Source of the DNA: JBCBTD01 sp039818825
Lineage (GTDB): Bacteria > Pseudomonadota > Alphaproteobacteria > Geminicoccales > Geminicoccaceae
Reading direction: 5' to 3'
Assembly: GCA_039818825.1 (NCBI GenBank)
Contig: JBCBTD010000008.1
Coordinates: 1 to 64,000 of the forward strand
Length of the DNA: 64,000 nt
The notes beneath the pieces are model-generated. The model made no database searches, had not been told where the DNA came from, and saw only the letters and a list, made by a program, of their open reading frames with translations. The position numbers and the translations under genes were made by a program. This document shows, piece by piece, positions 33,394 to 43,684 of the stretch (positions within the stretch are counted from its first letter, which is position 1; every line of letters starts with the position of its first letter).

Positions 33394-34800
33394 TCAGACG
33401 TGGATCGGCTTCGCGAAGGCGCCGAGGGCCGCTTCCTTGACGGCTTCCGAGAGCGTCGGATGCGGGTGGCAGGTACGGGCGATGTCTTCGGCGCTGGCGC
33501 CGAACTCCATGGCCAGCGCGATCTCGCTGATCATCGTGCCGGCGTCGGCGCCGATGATGTGGCAGCCGAGCACCCGGTCGGTGGCCGCGTCCGTCAGCAT
33601 CTTCACGAAGCCCTCGGTGAGCCCGACCGACTTGGCGCGGCTGTTGGCCATGAACGGGAACTTGCCGACCTTGTAGGCGATCCCCGCCTCCTTCAGCTGC
33701 TCCTCGGTCTTGCCGACGGTCGCGATCTCCGGGGCGGTGTAGACCACGCCCGGGATGGCGTCGTAGTTCACGTGGGGCTTCTGGCCGGCCAGCATTTCGG
33801 CGACAGCGACGCCTTCTTCCTCGGCCTTGTGGGCCAGCATCGGCCCGTCGATCACGTCGCCGATCGCGTAGATGCCAGGCGCCGGCGTCTGGTAGTGGTC
33901 GTCGACCGGGATCCGACCCTTGTTGTCGACCTGGATGTCGACCGTGGCCAAACCGAGGTCGTCGGTGTAGGGACGCCGGCCGATCGCCACCAGGACGACA
34001 TCGACGTCGAGGGTTTCGGCCGCACCACCCGCGGCCGGCTCCAGGGTCACCTTGCAGCCGTCGCCATCGGGAACGACGCCGGTCACCTTGGTGCCGAGCT
34101 TGAAGGTGAATCCCTGCTTTTGCAGGATCCGCTGGAACTGCTTCGAGACCTCGCCGTCCATGCCCGGCGTGATCCGATCGAGGAACTCGACCACCGTGAC
34201 CTTGGCCCCGAGGCGACCCCAGACGGTGCCCATCTCCAGACCGATGTAGCCGCCGCCAACGACCAGGAGGTGCGTCGGAACCCGGGCGAGCGACAAAGCG
34301 CCGGTCGATGAGACGATCCGCTGCTCGTCGATGGTCACCCCAGGCAGCGGTGCTACGTCGGAACCGGTGGCGATGATGACGTTCTTGGTCGTCAGCTCGA
34401 CGACGGTACCGTCGTTCCCCTGGACGCTCACCTTACCCTGGCCGGCGAGGCGGCCGTGACCCTGGTAATAGGCCACCTTGTTCTTCTTGAAGAGGAACTC
34501 GATACCCGCGGTCAGCTCACCGACGATCTTGTCCTTGTGGCCGAGCATCGCCGACAGGTCGAGCTCGACGCCTTGGACCTTGACCCCGTGACTGGCCATG
34601 CCGTTGGCGGCTTCGTCGTAGAGTTCGGACGAGTGCAACAGCGCCTTCGACGGGATGCAGCCGACGTTGAGGCAGGTGCCGCCTAGGGCGCCGCGCTTTT
34701 CGACGCAAGCGACCTTCAGCCCGAGCTGGGCGGCCTTGATGGCGCCGACATAGCCGCCCGGTCCGCCGCCGATGACCACCACATCGAAGTCGTCACTCAT
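33394..34800 (-). CDS. lpdA: Dihydrolipoyl dehydrogenase (E3)
   Basis: The FAD-linked E3 component of the 2-oxoglutarate dehydrogenase complex, reoxidising dihydrolipoyl groups with NAD+. It has 468 residues from the ATG at 34800: VVVIGGGPGGYVGAIKAAQL for FAD, the redox disulfide GGTCLNVGCIPSKALLHSS, VVGGGYIGLEMG for NAD, YAIGDVIDGPMLAHKAE and the catalytic HPHPTLSEA. Upstream extension of the frame to 34947 adds low-complexity residues and is rejected. It is the last gene of the mdh-suc operon, after a 151-bp gap containing hairpins. Confidence 0.97.
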   Translation of the reverse strand: MSDDFDVVVIGGGPGGYVGAIKAAQLGLKVACVEKRGALGGTCLNVGCIPSKALLHSSELYDEAANGMASHGVKVQGVELDLSAMLGHKDKIVGELTAGIEFLFKKNKVAYYQGHGRLAGQGKVSVQGNDGTVVELTTKNVIIATGSDVAPLPGVTIDEQRIVSSTGALSLARVPTHLLVVGGGYIGLEMGTVWGRLGAKVTVVEFLDRITPGMDGEVSKQFQRILQKQGFTFKLGTKVTGVVPDGDGCKVTLEPAAGGAAETLDVDVVLVAIGRRPYTDDLGLATVDIQVDNKGRIPVDDHYQTPAPGIYAIGDVIDGPMLAHKAEEEGVAVAEMLAGQKPHVNYDAIPGVVYTAPEIATVGKTEEQLKEAGIAYKVGKFPFMANSRAKSVGLTEGFVKMLTDAATDRVLGCHIIGADAGTMISEIALAMEFGASAEDIARTCHPHPTLSEAVKEAALGAFAKPIHV

Positions 34801-34951
34801 CGCTGCTTCCTGTGTCGTGGTGAGAGGGGCGGGCCCGGCCGCCGGCTCGTAGGGGGACGACGGCACCTCGGCGACGCCACCGCTGGCGTCCGCCGGCGAA
34901 GCGCCGGCCCGGAGCCAGCGGAACCAGCCCTTGGGGCTGATCCGCATCGAC
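34801..34951 (-). other. Hairpin-containing spacer between sucB and lpdA
   Basis: This is the largest spacer in the TCA operon. Read on the minus strand it holds AGCCC-CAA-GGGCT (plus 34927-34939) and GCCGGCG-CTT-CGCCGGC (plus 34892-34908). They may attenuate or process the transcript between sucB and lpdA. No known RNA family is recognised. Confidence 0.35.
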
Positions 34952-36175
34952 TCAGGCGTCGAGGAGCATGCGCTCCGGATCCTCGATGCACTCTTTGACC
35001 CGGACGAGGAAACTGACGGCCTCGCGGCCGTCGATGATCCGGTGGTCGTAGGACAGGGCGAGGTACATCATCGGCCGCGCCCGGATCGAGCCGTCGGGCA
35101 TGGCCACCGCCCGCTGCATCGTCTTGTGCATGCCTATGATGCCGACCTGCGGCGGGTTGAGGATCGGCGTCGACATCATCGAGCCGAAGACGCCGCCGTT
35201 CGAGATCGTGAACGTGCCGCCCATCAGGTCTTCCATCGCCAGCTTGCCGTCGCGGGCTTTGACGCCGAGTTCGCCGATCGTCCGCTCGATCGTCGCGAAG
35301 CTCATCTGGTCGGCACCACGCACCACCGGCACGACCAAGCCCTGCTCGCTCGCGACCGCGACGCCGATGTCGTAGTAGTGCTTGTAGACGAGCTCGTCGC
35401 CGTCGATCTCGGCGTTCACCGCCGGATAGGCTTTGAGCGCCTCGATCGACGCTTTGACGAAAAAGCTCATGAAACCGAGCTTGAGCCCGTGCTTCTTCAC
35501 GAACGCGTCCTGGTAGCGCTCGCGAAGCTCCAGGATCGCCGTCATGTCGACCTCGTTGAAGGTCGTCAGCATCGCCGCCGTGTTCTGCGCTTCTTTCAAA
35601 CGCTCGGCGATGCGCTTGCGCAGGCGGGTCATCTTGACCCGCTCTTCGCCGCCACGAATGGCTAGCGGCGCAATCGGCGGTGCCGGGACCGGCGCACTCA
35701 CGGCAACCGGCTCGACCGGAGCCGACGCCGCGGCGACAACGTCGGCCTTGGTGACGTTGCCCTTGGGGCCAGTCCCCTCGACGGTCGCGAGGTCGACGCC
35801 GCTCTCGGCGGCCAGCTTCCGTGCCGCTGGCCCAGTGCCCACAGGTCCGTTGCCGACCGGCACGCTAGCGGCACCGTTGCCGCTCTCGGCGGGCTTCGTC
35901 GGCGCCGGCGCGGCGGCCGGAGCGACCGCTGCGGCTTCACCTTCCTGGATCAGGCCGAGCAACGCGCCCACCTCGACCTCGGCGCCTTCGGCGACGACGA
36001 TTTCGCCGATCACGCCGGCGACGGGCGCGTTCACCTCGACCGTGACCTTGTCGGTCTCCAACTCCACCAGCGGCTCGTCGACCGCGACGGCCTCGCCAGC
36101 CTGCTTGAACCATTTGGCGACCGTCGCTTCGGTCACGGACTCGCCGAGGCTGGGAACCTTGATTTCGATGCTCAT
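34952..36175 (-). CDS. sucB: Dihydrolipoamide succinyltransferase (E2 of 2-oxoglutarate dehydrogenase)
   Basis: A 407-residue E2. The N-terminal lipoyl domain (MSIEIKVPSLGESVTEATVA) carries the lipoyl lysine in ELETDKVTVEV; an Ala/Pro-rich linker leads to a peripheral-subunit-binding domain (GPAARKLAAESGVDLATVEG), then a second linker and the catalytic domain, ending with SYDHRIIDGREAV with the active His and Asp. The start at 36175 is fixed by the lipoyl domain; the frame is open to 36265 without homology. There is one lipoyl domain. It follows sucA by about 28 bp. Confidence 0.97.
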   Translation of the reverse strand: MSIEIKVPSLGESVTEATVAKWFKQAGEAVAVDEPLVELETDKVTVEVNAPVAGVIGEIVVAEGAEVEVGALLGLIQEGEAAAVAPAAAPAPTKPAESGNGAASVPVGNGPVGTGPAARKLAAESGVDLATVEGTGPKGNVTKADVVAAASAPVEPVAVSAPVPAPPIAPLAIRGGEERVKMTRLRKRIAERLKEAQNTAAMLTTFNEVDMTAILELRERYQDAFVKKHGLKLGFMSFFVKASIEALKAYPAVNAEIDGDELVYKHYYDIGVAVASEQGLVVPVVRGADQMSFATIERTIGELGVKARDGKLAMEDLMGGTFTISNGGVFGSMMSTPILNPPQVGIIGMHKTMQRAVAMPDGSIRARPMMYLALSYDHRIIDGREAVSFLVRVKECIEDPERMLLDA

Positions 36176-36203
36176 CAAACGTCTCTCGTCACGATGTCGG
36201 CGG

Positions 36204-39092
36204 TCAGGCGTCGAGGCCCAGGGCGTGGGCAACCAGCCGGTCCTGTTCGCGAACGTGCTGGGCATGGAAACCGGCGGCCGGCGAGGCCGAAGGCGCCCGT
36301 CCGGCGTAGACCGGCTTCCGCTTCTCGAACCCGTGGTCTTCCAACATGTTGCTGAGGCGTGGCTGGACGAAGAACCAAGCGCCCATGTTGCGCGGTTCCT
36401 CTTGGCACCAGACGACCGTGGTGGTTCGCTGGTAGCGCGGCAACTCCTCGTTCAGCACGGTTTCTGGGAAAGGCGCCAACTGTTCCAGGCGGATGAACGC
36501 GATCTTGTGGTCAAGTCCCTGATCCTCGGCGGCTTGTTTCAGGTCGTAATAGACCTTGCCGCTGCACAACACGACCCGTTCGACCTGCGCGTCGGCGTCG
36601 CTGGGCTCGCGATCGTAGAGCGTCCGGTGGAACGCCGAGCCCGTCGCCATGTCCGCGAGCGTCGACACGCAGCGCTTGTGCCGCAGCAGCGACTTCGGCG
36701 TCATTACGATCAGCGGCTTGCGGAAGTTGCGATGGAGTTGGCGACGTAACAGGTGGAAATAGCTGGCCGGTGTCGACGGGTACGCGACCTGGATGTTGTC
36801 CTCGGCATAGAGCTGCAAGTACCGTTCCAGGCGCGCGGAGCTGTGTTCCGGTCCCTGGCCTTCGAAGCCATGGGGCAGCAGACAGACCAGGCCGGACATC
36901 CGCAGCCACTTGGCCTCACCCGAGGAGATGAATTGGTCGAAGTAGACTTGGGCGCCGTTGGCAAAGTCGCCGAATTGCGCTTCCCACAGTGTCAAGCCGT
37001 TGGGTTCCGACAACGAGTAGCCGTACTCGAAGCCGAGCACGCCCTCTTCCGAGAGGAAGCTGTTGACGATCTCGATCGATGCTTGGCCGTCGGCCAGGTT
37101 CGCCAACGGGATGTAGTTGTGCTCGGTTTCCTGGTCGGTGATGACCGCGTGCCGCTGGGAGAAAGTGCCGCGCCCGACGTCCTGCCCGGACAGGCGGACG
37201 GGAAAGCCCTCGAGCGCCAGCGAGCCGAAGGCGAGGTGCTCGGCCGTCGCCCAGTCGATGCCTTCGCCGGTCTCGATGGCCTTTCGCCGCTGACCGATGA
37301 TCCGCTGCAGGCGTTTGTGGACCTCGAAGCCGCCGGGCCATTCGGTCATGCGGAGGCCGATTTCGCGGAGCCGATCCTCGGGGACGCCGGTCACCCCACG
37401 CTCGTACTCGAACGGCGCTCGCCGCAAGCCTGACCAGACCCCTTCCAGCCAGTCCGCCTTGTTGGTCTTGTAAGTCTTGGAGGCGGCGTGCTCGGTCTCC
37501 ATCCGCTGTTGGAACTCTTGGTGCATGGCGTCGGCCTGCTCGCGGCTGATCACGCCTTCCCGGACCAACCGCTCGGCGAGTAGCTGCCGGCAGGTCGGAT
37601 GATCGGCGATCCGCCGGTACATCAGCGGCTGGGTGAAGCTCGGCTCGTCACCCTCGTTGTGGCCGTGGCGGCGATAGCACCAGAGGTCGATGACCACGTC
37701 GCGATGGAATCGTAGGCGGAACTCAGCCGCCAACCGGGCGACATGGACCACCGCGATCGGGTCGTCGCCGTTGACGTGGAAGATCGGCGATTGCACGCCC
37801 CGCGCGACGTCGGAGGGGTAGGGCGACGTCCGGGCGTAGGCGGGGCTGGTAGTGAAGCCGATCTGGTTGTTGACGACGATGTGGATCGTGCCACCGGTCC
37901 GGTAGCCCTTGAGCTCGGACATCTCCAGGCACTCGTGGACCACTCCCTGGCCGGCAAACGCGGCATCGCCATGGAACAGGACCCCCATGATGCGTGTACG
38001 CTCAGTGTCCTCTCGCTGGCGCTGCTTGGCGCGGACCTTGCCGAGCACGACAGGATTGACGGCCTCCAGATGCGACGGGTTGGCGGTCAAGCTCATGTGG
38101 ACGATGCGGCCGCCGATCTCGCGGTCGGTCGACGTGCCGAGGTGGTACTTCACGTCGCCAGAGCCGAGCACCTCGTCCTGCACCGCACTCCCCTGGAACT
38201 CCGAGAAGATGGCGGCGTAAGGCTTGCCCATGACGTTGGCGAGCACGTTGAGCCGCCCACGATGGGGCATCCCGAGCACGATCTCTTCGACGCCGAGTTC
38301 GGCGCTCGTCCGGATGATCGTCTCGACCGCCGGGATGGCGCTCTCGCCGCCGTCCAGGCCGAAGCGTTTGGTGCCGGGGAACTTGACGTGGAGGAAGCTC
38401 TCGAATCCCTCCGCCGCGGTCATCTGCCCGAGCACTTCGCGGCTCTCGGCATCGTCGGTTTGGAAGATGCCCTGCAGGCTCTCGATCCGCGACTGCAGCC
38501 AGTTCTTCTGCTCTGGATCCTGGATGTGCAGGAACTCGATGCCGACCGTCGAGCTGTAGGTCTTGCGCAAAATGCCGACGATGGTCTGCAGCGTCGCCTG
38601 CTCGAGCCCTAGCACGTGATCGAGATAGAACTCGCGGTGCAGGTCGTCGTCGGTGAAGCCGTAGGTCCGGTAGTCGAGTTCGGGATGGTACGCGGAGTCG
38701 GTCAGCCCGAGTGGGTCGAGCTTGGCCGCCAAGTGACCGCGCACGCGATAGGCGCGGATGAGCATGATGACGCGTAGATGGTCGCGGATCAGCCGCTTGG
38801 CGCGCTCGTCGCCGAGCTGAACGACCGTGGCGCCAGCGGCTGCACCCGGCGTTTCGGCCCGCCGCTGGTCCGCGAACTGCGGCAGCACCGCCGGTTGCGG
38901 CTGGGCCGCCAGCGCTGCCTGCGACTGCTTGAACAGGGCGCGGGTTTCCGGCCCGAGATCGTCGAAGTACGCCCGCCAGCTGGGATCGATCGCCGCCGGA
39001 TCATCGAGATATCGTTCGTAAAGGGCCTCGATGTAGCCGGAGTTGCCTCCGTAGAGGAACGCCGTCTGATCGATCTCCCGCCGCGTCGCCAT
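36204..39092 (-). CDS. sucA: 2-oxoglutarate dehydrogenase E1 component
   Basis: A 962-residue thiamine-diphosphate enzyme that decarboxylates 2-oxoglutarate and passes the succinyl group to SucB. N-terminal GGNSGYIEALYERYLDDP is the E1o segment that anchors to the complex. The ThDP/Mg site is visible at FHGDAAFAGQGVVHECLEM ... NNQIGFTT, with substrate-site residues in GMPHRGRLNVLANV. The C-terminal half has the LLPHGFEGQGPEHSSARLERY block. Length is normal. It lies downstream of sucD and upstream of sucB. Confidence 0.97.
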   Translation of the reverse strand: MATRREIDQTAFLYGGNSGYIEALYERYLDDPAAIDPSWRAYFDDLGPETRALFKQSQAALAAQPQPAVLPQFADQRRAETPGAAAGATVVQLGDERAKRLIRDHLRVIMLIRAYRVRGHLAAKLDPLGLTDSAYHPELDYRTYGFTDDDLHREFYLDHVLGLEQATLQTIVGILRKTYSSTVGIEFLHIQDPEQKNWLQSRIESLQGIFQTDDAESREVLGQMTAAEGFESFLHVKFPGTKRFGLDGGESAIPAVETIIRTSAELGVEEIVLGMPHRGRLNVLANVMGKPYAAIFSEFQGSAVQDEVLGSGDVKYHLGTSTDREIGGRIVHMSLTANPSHLEAVNPVVLGKVRAKQRQREDTERTRIMGVLFHGDAAFAGQGVVHECLEMSELKGYRTGGTIHIVVNNQIGFTTSPAYARTSPYPSDVARGVQSPIFHVNGDDPIAVVHVARLAAEFRLRFHRDVVIDLWCYRRHGHNEGDEPSFTQPLMYRRIADHPTCRQLLAERLVREGVISREQADAMHQEFQQRMETEHAASKTYKTNKADWLEGVWSGLRRAPFEYERGVTGVPEDRLREIGLRMTEWPGGFEVHKRLQRIIGQRRKAIETGEGIDWATAEHLAFGSLALEGFPVRLSGQDVGRGTFSQRHAVITDQETEHNYIPLANLADGQASIEIVNSFLSEEGVLGFEYGYSLSEPNGLTLWEAQFGDFANGAQVYFDQFISSGEAKWLRMSGLVCLLPHGFEGQGPEHSSARLERYLQLYAEDNIQVAYPSTPASYFHLLRRQLHRNFRKPLIVMTPKSLLRHKRCVSTLADMATGSAFHRTLYDREPSDADAQVERVVLCSGKVYYDLKQAAEDQGLDHKIAFIRLEQLAPFPETVLNEELPRYQRTTTVVWCQEEPRNMGAWFFVQPRLSNMLEDHGFEKRKPVYAGRAPSASPAAGFHAQHVREQDRLVAHALGLDA

Positions 39093-39188
39093 CTAAGTCG
39101 CCGCCCCCCTCGCGCGGCGTCGGTGTCTCAGATCCGCGGGCCGCTTCCAGTCACACACCACCGACTGCGCCGTCGCCGGCGCCGCCCG

Positions 39189-40063
<875 letters not shown>

Positions 40064-40067
<4 letters not shown>

Positions 40068-41233
40068 GCAGCTCTCTTGACGGCGTCGACGATTTTCTGG
40101 GCGGCGTCGCCCAGATCGTCGGCGGGGATGATCGTGAGGCCGCTATCGGCCAGGATTTGCTTACCGACGTCGACGTTGGTGCCCTCGAGACGGACCACCA
40201 GCGGGACCGAGAGGTTCACCTCGCGCGCCGCGGCGACGACGCCTTCGGCAATCACGTCGCAACGCATGATGCCGCCGAAGATGTTGACCAGGACGCCTTC
40301 GACGTTGGCGTCCGACAACAGCAGCTTGAACGCTGCCGTCACCCGCTCCTTGGTCGCGCCACCGCCGACGTCGAGGAAGTTGGCCGGTGCGGCACCGTAC
40401 AGCTTGATGATGTCCATCGTCGCCATTGCGAGGCCGGCGCCGTTGACCATGCAGCCGATGCTGCCGTCGAGCTTGATGTAGTTGAGCTCGTGGCGGCTCG
40501 CCTCGATCTCGTGCGGGTCTTCCTCGTCGAGGTCGCGCAGTTCGACGATCTTGGGTTGCCGGTAGAGCGCGTTGCTGTCGAAGTTGAGCTTGGCGTCGAG
40601 CGCGACGAGCTCACCCTGCTTGGTCACCACCAACGGGTTGATCTCGAGCTGGCTGGCGTCGCGCTCGACCATGCAGGTGTAGAGCCCGCGCATGAACCCG
40701 ACCGCCTTCTTCAAGGTCGGGCCCTTCAGCCCCAGCCCGAACGCCAGCCGGCGGCCGTGGAACGGCTCGAAGCCGGTGACCGGATCGATCGTCACCTTGA
40801 TGATCTTTTCCGGTGTGCGCGCAGCCACCTCTTCGATCTCGACGCCACCCTCGGTCGAGGCCATGAACGTGATCCGGCTGCTCGCCCGATCGATCACCGC
40901 GCCGAGGTAGAGCTCGCGCTCGATCTCACAGCCGTCCTCCACGTACACTCGCTTCACCACTCGACCCTCGGGACCGGTCTGGTGGGTGACGAGCGTCATG
41001 CCGAGCATGGCATTGGCGTGCTGGCGCACTTCCTCGATCGACCGCGCCAGCTTGACGCCGCCGGCTTTGCCGCGGCCGCCGGCGTGGATCTGCGCTTTGA
41101 CCACGCGGATCGGACCCGCCAGATCACGGGCGGCGCTCTCGGCTTCCTCGGGCGTGTAGGCCACCTGCCCAGGCAGCACCGTGACTCCGTACTCGGCGAG
41201 CACGCCCTTCGCTTGGTATTCGTGGATGTTCAT
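40064..41233 (-). CDS. sucC: Succinyl-CoA synthetase beta subunit
   Basis: A 389-residue ATP-grasp subunit. MNIHEYQAKGVLAEYGV is the family N-terminus, VVKAQIHAGGRGKAGGVKL is the nucleotide-binding loop, and GSIGCMVNGAGLAMATMDII plus NIFGGIMRCDVIAEG form the C-terminal domain. It sits between mdh (33 bp upstream) and sucD (4-bp overlap). Confidence 0.97.
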
Positions 41234-41266
41234 GGGGTGGTGTCCTCGCGCGGGGCTCCGCTCTTC

Positions 41267-42211
41267 TCAGACGTCGATGCCGGCGCAGAGCCCGCGCACC
41301 GCATCGACCGACTTGTCGAGCATCGCCTGCTCGCTCGCGTCCAACTCGATCTCGACGATCTTCTCGACGCCATCGGCGCCGATGACGGTCGGCACGCCGA
41401 CGTAGAGATCGTTCACGCCATACTGCCCGGTCAGTTGGGCGGCACAGGGCAGAAGCCGCTTCTTGTCCCTGAGGTAGGCTTCGGCCATGGCGATCGCCGA
41501 TGTCGCCGGCGCGTAGAACGCCGAACCAGTCTTCAACAAGCCGACGATCTCGGCGCCGCCGTCCCGCGTCCGCTGGACGATCGCGTCCAACCGCTCCTGC
41601 GTGGTCCAGCCCATCTTCACCAAGTCCGGCAGCGGGATGCCGCCGACGGTGGAGTAACGGACCAACGGCACCATGGTGTCGCCGTGACCACCGAGCACGA
41701 ACGCCGTGACGTCCTCGACCGACACCTTGAACTCGTCGGCGAGGAACCAGCGGAACCGCGCACTGTCGAGCACGCCGGCCATGCCGACCACCTTGCTGGC
41801 GGGTAGACCACTGGCCTTCTGCATCACCCACACCATCGCATCGAGCGGATTGGTGATGACGATGACGAACGCCGCCGGGCAGTGCTCTTTGATCGCCGCT
41901 GCGACTTGCTTGACGATATCGGTGTTGATGCTCACCAAGTCGTCGCGGCTCATTCCGGGTTTGCGCGGCACACCAGCTGTGACAATCACCACATCGGCAC
42001 CAGCCAGATCCGCGTAAGAACTGGTTCCCGTCATACGGGAATCGAAACCATCGACCGGAGAGCTTTGCGCGAGATCGAGTGCTTTGCCCGCAGGCATTCC
42101 CTCGACGATGTCGAAAAGAACGACATCACCGAGTTCCTTGAGGCCAACGAGGTGGGCAAGCGTGCCGCCGATTTGGCCTGCCCCGACCAAGGCGATTTTG
42201 TTTCGTGCCAT
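41267..42211 (-). CDS. mdh: Malate dehydrogenase (LDH-like type)
   Basis: A 314-residue NAD-dependent malate dehydrogenase that oxidises malate to oxaloacetate. GAGQIGGTLAHLVGLKELG is the NAD-binding loop; RKPGMSRDDL carries the substrate-binding Arg; VVGMAGVLDSARFRWFLA and the catalytic-His loop VLGGHGDTMVP follow. It is first in the TCA operon; its ATG has an AGGAACT ribosome-binding site. Confidence 0.97.
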   Translation of the reverse strand: MARNKIALVGAGQIGGTLAHLVGLKELGDVVLFDIVEGMPAGKALDLAQSSPVDGFDSRMTGTSSYADLAGADVVIVTAGVPRKPGMSRDDLVSINTDIVKQVAAAIKEHCPAAFVIVITNPLDAMVWVMQKASGLPASKVVGMAGVLDSARFRWFLADEFKVSVEDVTAFVLGGHGDTMVPLVRYSTVGGIPLPDLVKMGWTTQERLDAIVQRTRDGGAEIVGLLKTGSAFYAPATSAIAMAEAYLRDKKRLLPCAAQLTGQYGVNDLYVGVPTVIGADGVEKIVEIELDASEQAMLDKSVDAVRGLCAGIDV

Positions 42212-42448
42212 CGGAGTTCCTGCAAGAAGCTGGACTTCAGGGGGGAGAGTGCCGTGGTTCTACAAGCCCGTCCGAAGACGGACAAGGCACGCCATGGGCG
42301 GAGCCGTCCATCTTTCGGGGCAGGAGACGAGGTGCTTGGGGGCACCGCGTCGCAAAGCCGGCGTGTCGGCATCAACACAGCGTTAACCCATTGCCGACAT
42401 ATTCGAGTATGCAAGCCAGCCGGGCGTTGACCGCAGTCAGGACGACCG
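42212..42448. promoter_or_regulatory. Divergent intergenic region of mdh and the RHH-PAS gene
   Basis: The 237-bp gap must contain the promoter of the mdh-suc operon. On the minus strand a hairpin with a C(UUCG)G tetraloop, CCGTC-TTCG-GACGG (plus 42268-42281), would lie in the mdh leader. I see no convincing -35/-10 pair. Confidence 0.45.
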
Positions 42449-43054
42449 ATGATCAGAAAGACGATGCGCGTTGGCGAGGTGCGAACCTCGATCAAATTGG
42501 AAGCTGAGTTCTGGGATTATCTGCGCGATGTCGCGGACACCCGGACCATAAGGCTGAGTTCGCTGGTCAACGAGGTGGCCGCAGCAGCGCCCGATCGCTC
42601 GAACTTGGCGTCGACCCTGCGCACCTATGCGATCATGCATGCGCGCAATCGCGCCGGCAGCCTACGCGAACGGGTCGAAATGTTGGCCTTGGCCGGCAGT
42701 ACGGACGACCTGAACCGGGTGTTCGACGCCTGCCCGCTACCGGCGCTGATCCTCGACACCGAGCGGAACATCCGCGAGATCAACCGCGCGTTCGCGCTGT
42801 GGCTCAACCTCGATCGCAGCAAGACGCTCGGTAACAAGCTCGATCACATCATGATCCTGCGTGGGCGTGGCCTGCCGGGCGTCTGGCAGCAGCTCTACGC
42901 TGGCCAAGTCTCCCGCGTGCACTTCAACGCCACCTACCTGTCGCCAGGCACGGTTCGCGCCGCACAAGCGCTAGCAGTGCCCTTGGCCACCGAACAGGAG
43001 GGTCATGTCGGTGGTGCACTGGTCATGTACGAGACGCTAGCCGGTCACCAGTGA
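42449..43054 (+). CDS. RHH_4-type ribbon-helix-helix domain fused to a PAS domain
   Basis: A 201-residue protein. Residues 1-65 match the alphaproteobacterial RHH_4 domain (RTSIKLEAEFWDYLRDVADT, SLVNEVAAAAPDR, LASTLRTYAIMHAR). Residues about 88-195 read as a PAS domain (FDACPLPALILDTERNIREI, NRAFALWLNL). RHH_4 proteins are usually free-standing, about 80-100 residues. The fusion suggests a DNA- or protein-binding module controlled by a PAS sensor. It is divergent from mdh and convergent with regA, so it might respond to redox or central metabolism; that is inference. Confidence 0.75.
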   Translation: MIRKTMRVGEVRTSIKLEAEFWDYLRDVADTRTIRLSSLVNEVAAAAPDRSNLASTLRTYAIMHARNRAGSLRERVEMLALAGSTDDLNRVFDACPLPALILDTERNIREINRAFALWLNLDRSKTLGNKLDHIMILRGRGLPGVWQQLYAGQVSRVHFNATYLSPGTVRAAQALAVPLATEQEGHVGGALVMYETLAGHQ

Positions 43055-43078
43055 CCGGCGCGTGACGAGTGGACCTCC

Positions 43079-43684
43079 CTACTCGCGCGGGGCGCGCTTG
43101 TTCAGGATCCGCTGCAGGGTGCGCCGATGCATGCTCAGCCGGCGCGCCGTTTCGGAGACGTTGCGGCCACACTGCTCGAACACTCGCTGGATGTGTTCCC
43201 AACGGACCCGATCAGGCGACATCGGCTGGTCGGGCGGCGGTGGCAGCGCATGACCGACGTTGAGCAGGGCGTCGGCGATCTCGTCGCCGTCGACCGGCTT
43301 GGCGAGATAATCCAAAGCGCCCTGTTTCACCGCAGCGACCGCCGACGCGATGTTGCCATACCCGGTCACCACGGCGACGCGCGCCTCGGGGCTCTTGTCC
43401 AAGAGCTCGCCGATGAAGCCCATCGCATGGCCGTCTTCGAGCCGCATATCGAGGACCGCGAAGCTGAACCGTTTGTCGGCGATCAGCTCACGACCCTGGC
43501 CGAGACTTTCCGCGGCGTGCACCTCGAAGCCGCGCCGCTCCAGCGCTCGCACGAGGGCGCGGCGTAGCGGGGCATCGTCGTCGAGCAGCAGAAGATCAGC
43601 CGTCCCGGCGATCTGCCGGGGGTCGGGCCCGACTTGCGAAGCTGGCGCCGTCGCCGGGCGCTGCAGCTGATTCAGATCGTCCAT
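43079..43684 (-). CDS. regA: Redox response regulator RegA/PrrA/ActR family
   Basis: A 201-residue response regulator. The receiver domain has the acidic pocket LLLDDDAPLRRAL, phospho-acceptor D79 in AVLDMRLEDG, and the Lys in DYLAKPVDGDEI. The C-terminal Fis-type helix-turn-helix, NVSETARRLSMHRRTLQRIL, is nearly invariant in RegA homologues. RegA controls photosynthesis, respiration and fixation genes under low oxygen in related bacteria. Its start lies 13 bp inside the end of regB, so the two are co-translated. Confidence 0.93.
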   Translation of the reverse strand: MDDLNQLQRPATAPASQVGPDPRQIAGTADLLLLDDDAPLRRALVRALERRGFEVHAAESLGQGRELIADKRFSFAVLDMRLEDGHAMGFIGELLDKSPEARVAVVTGYGNIASAVAAVKQGALDYLAKPVDGDEIADALLNVGHALPPPPDQPMSPDRVRWEHIQRVFEQCGRNVSETARRLSMHRRTLQRILNKRAPRE

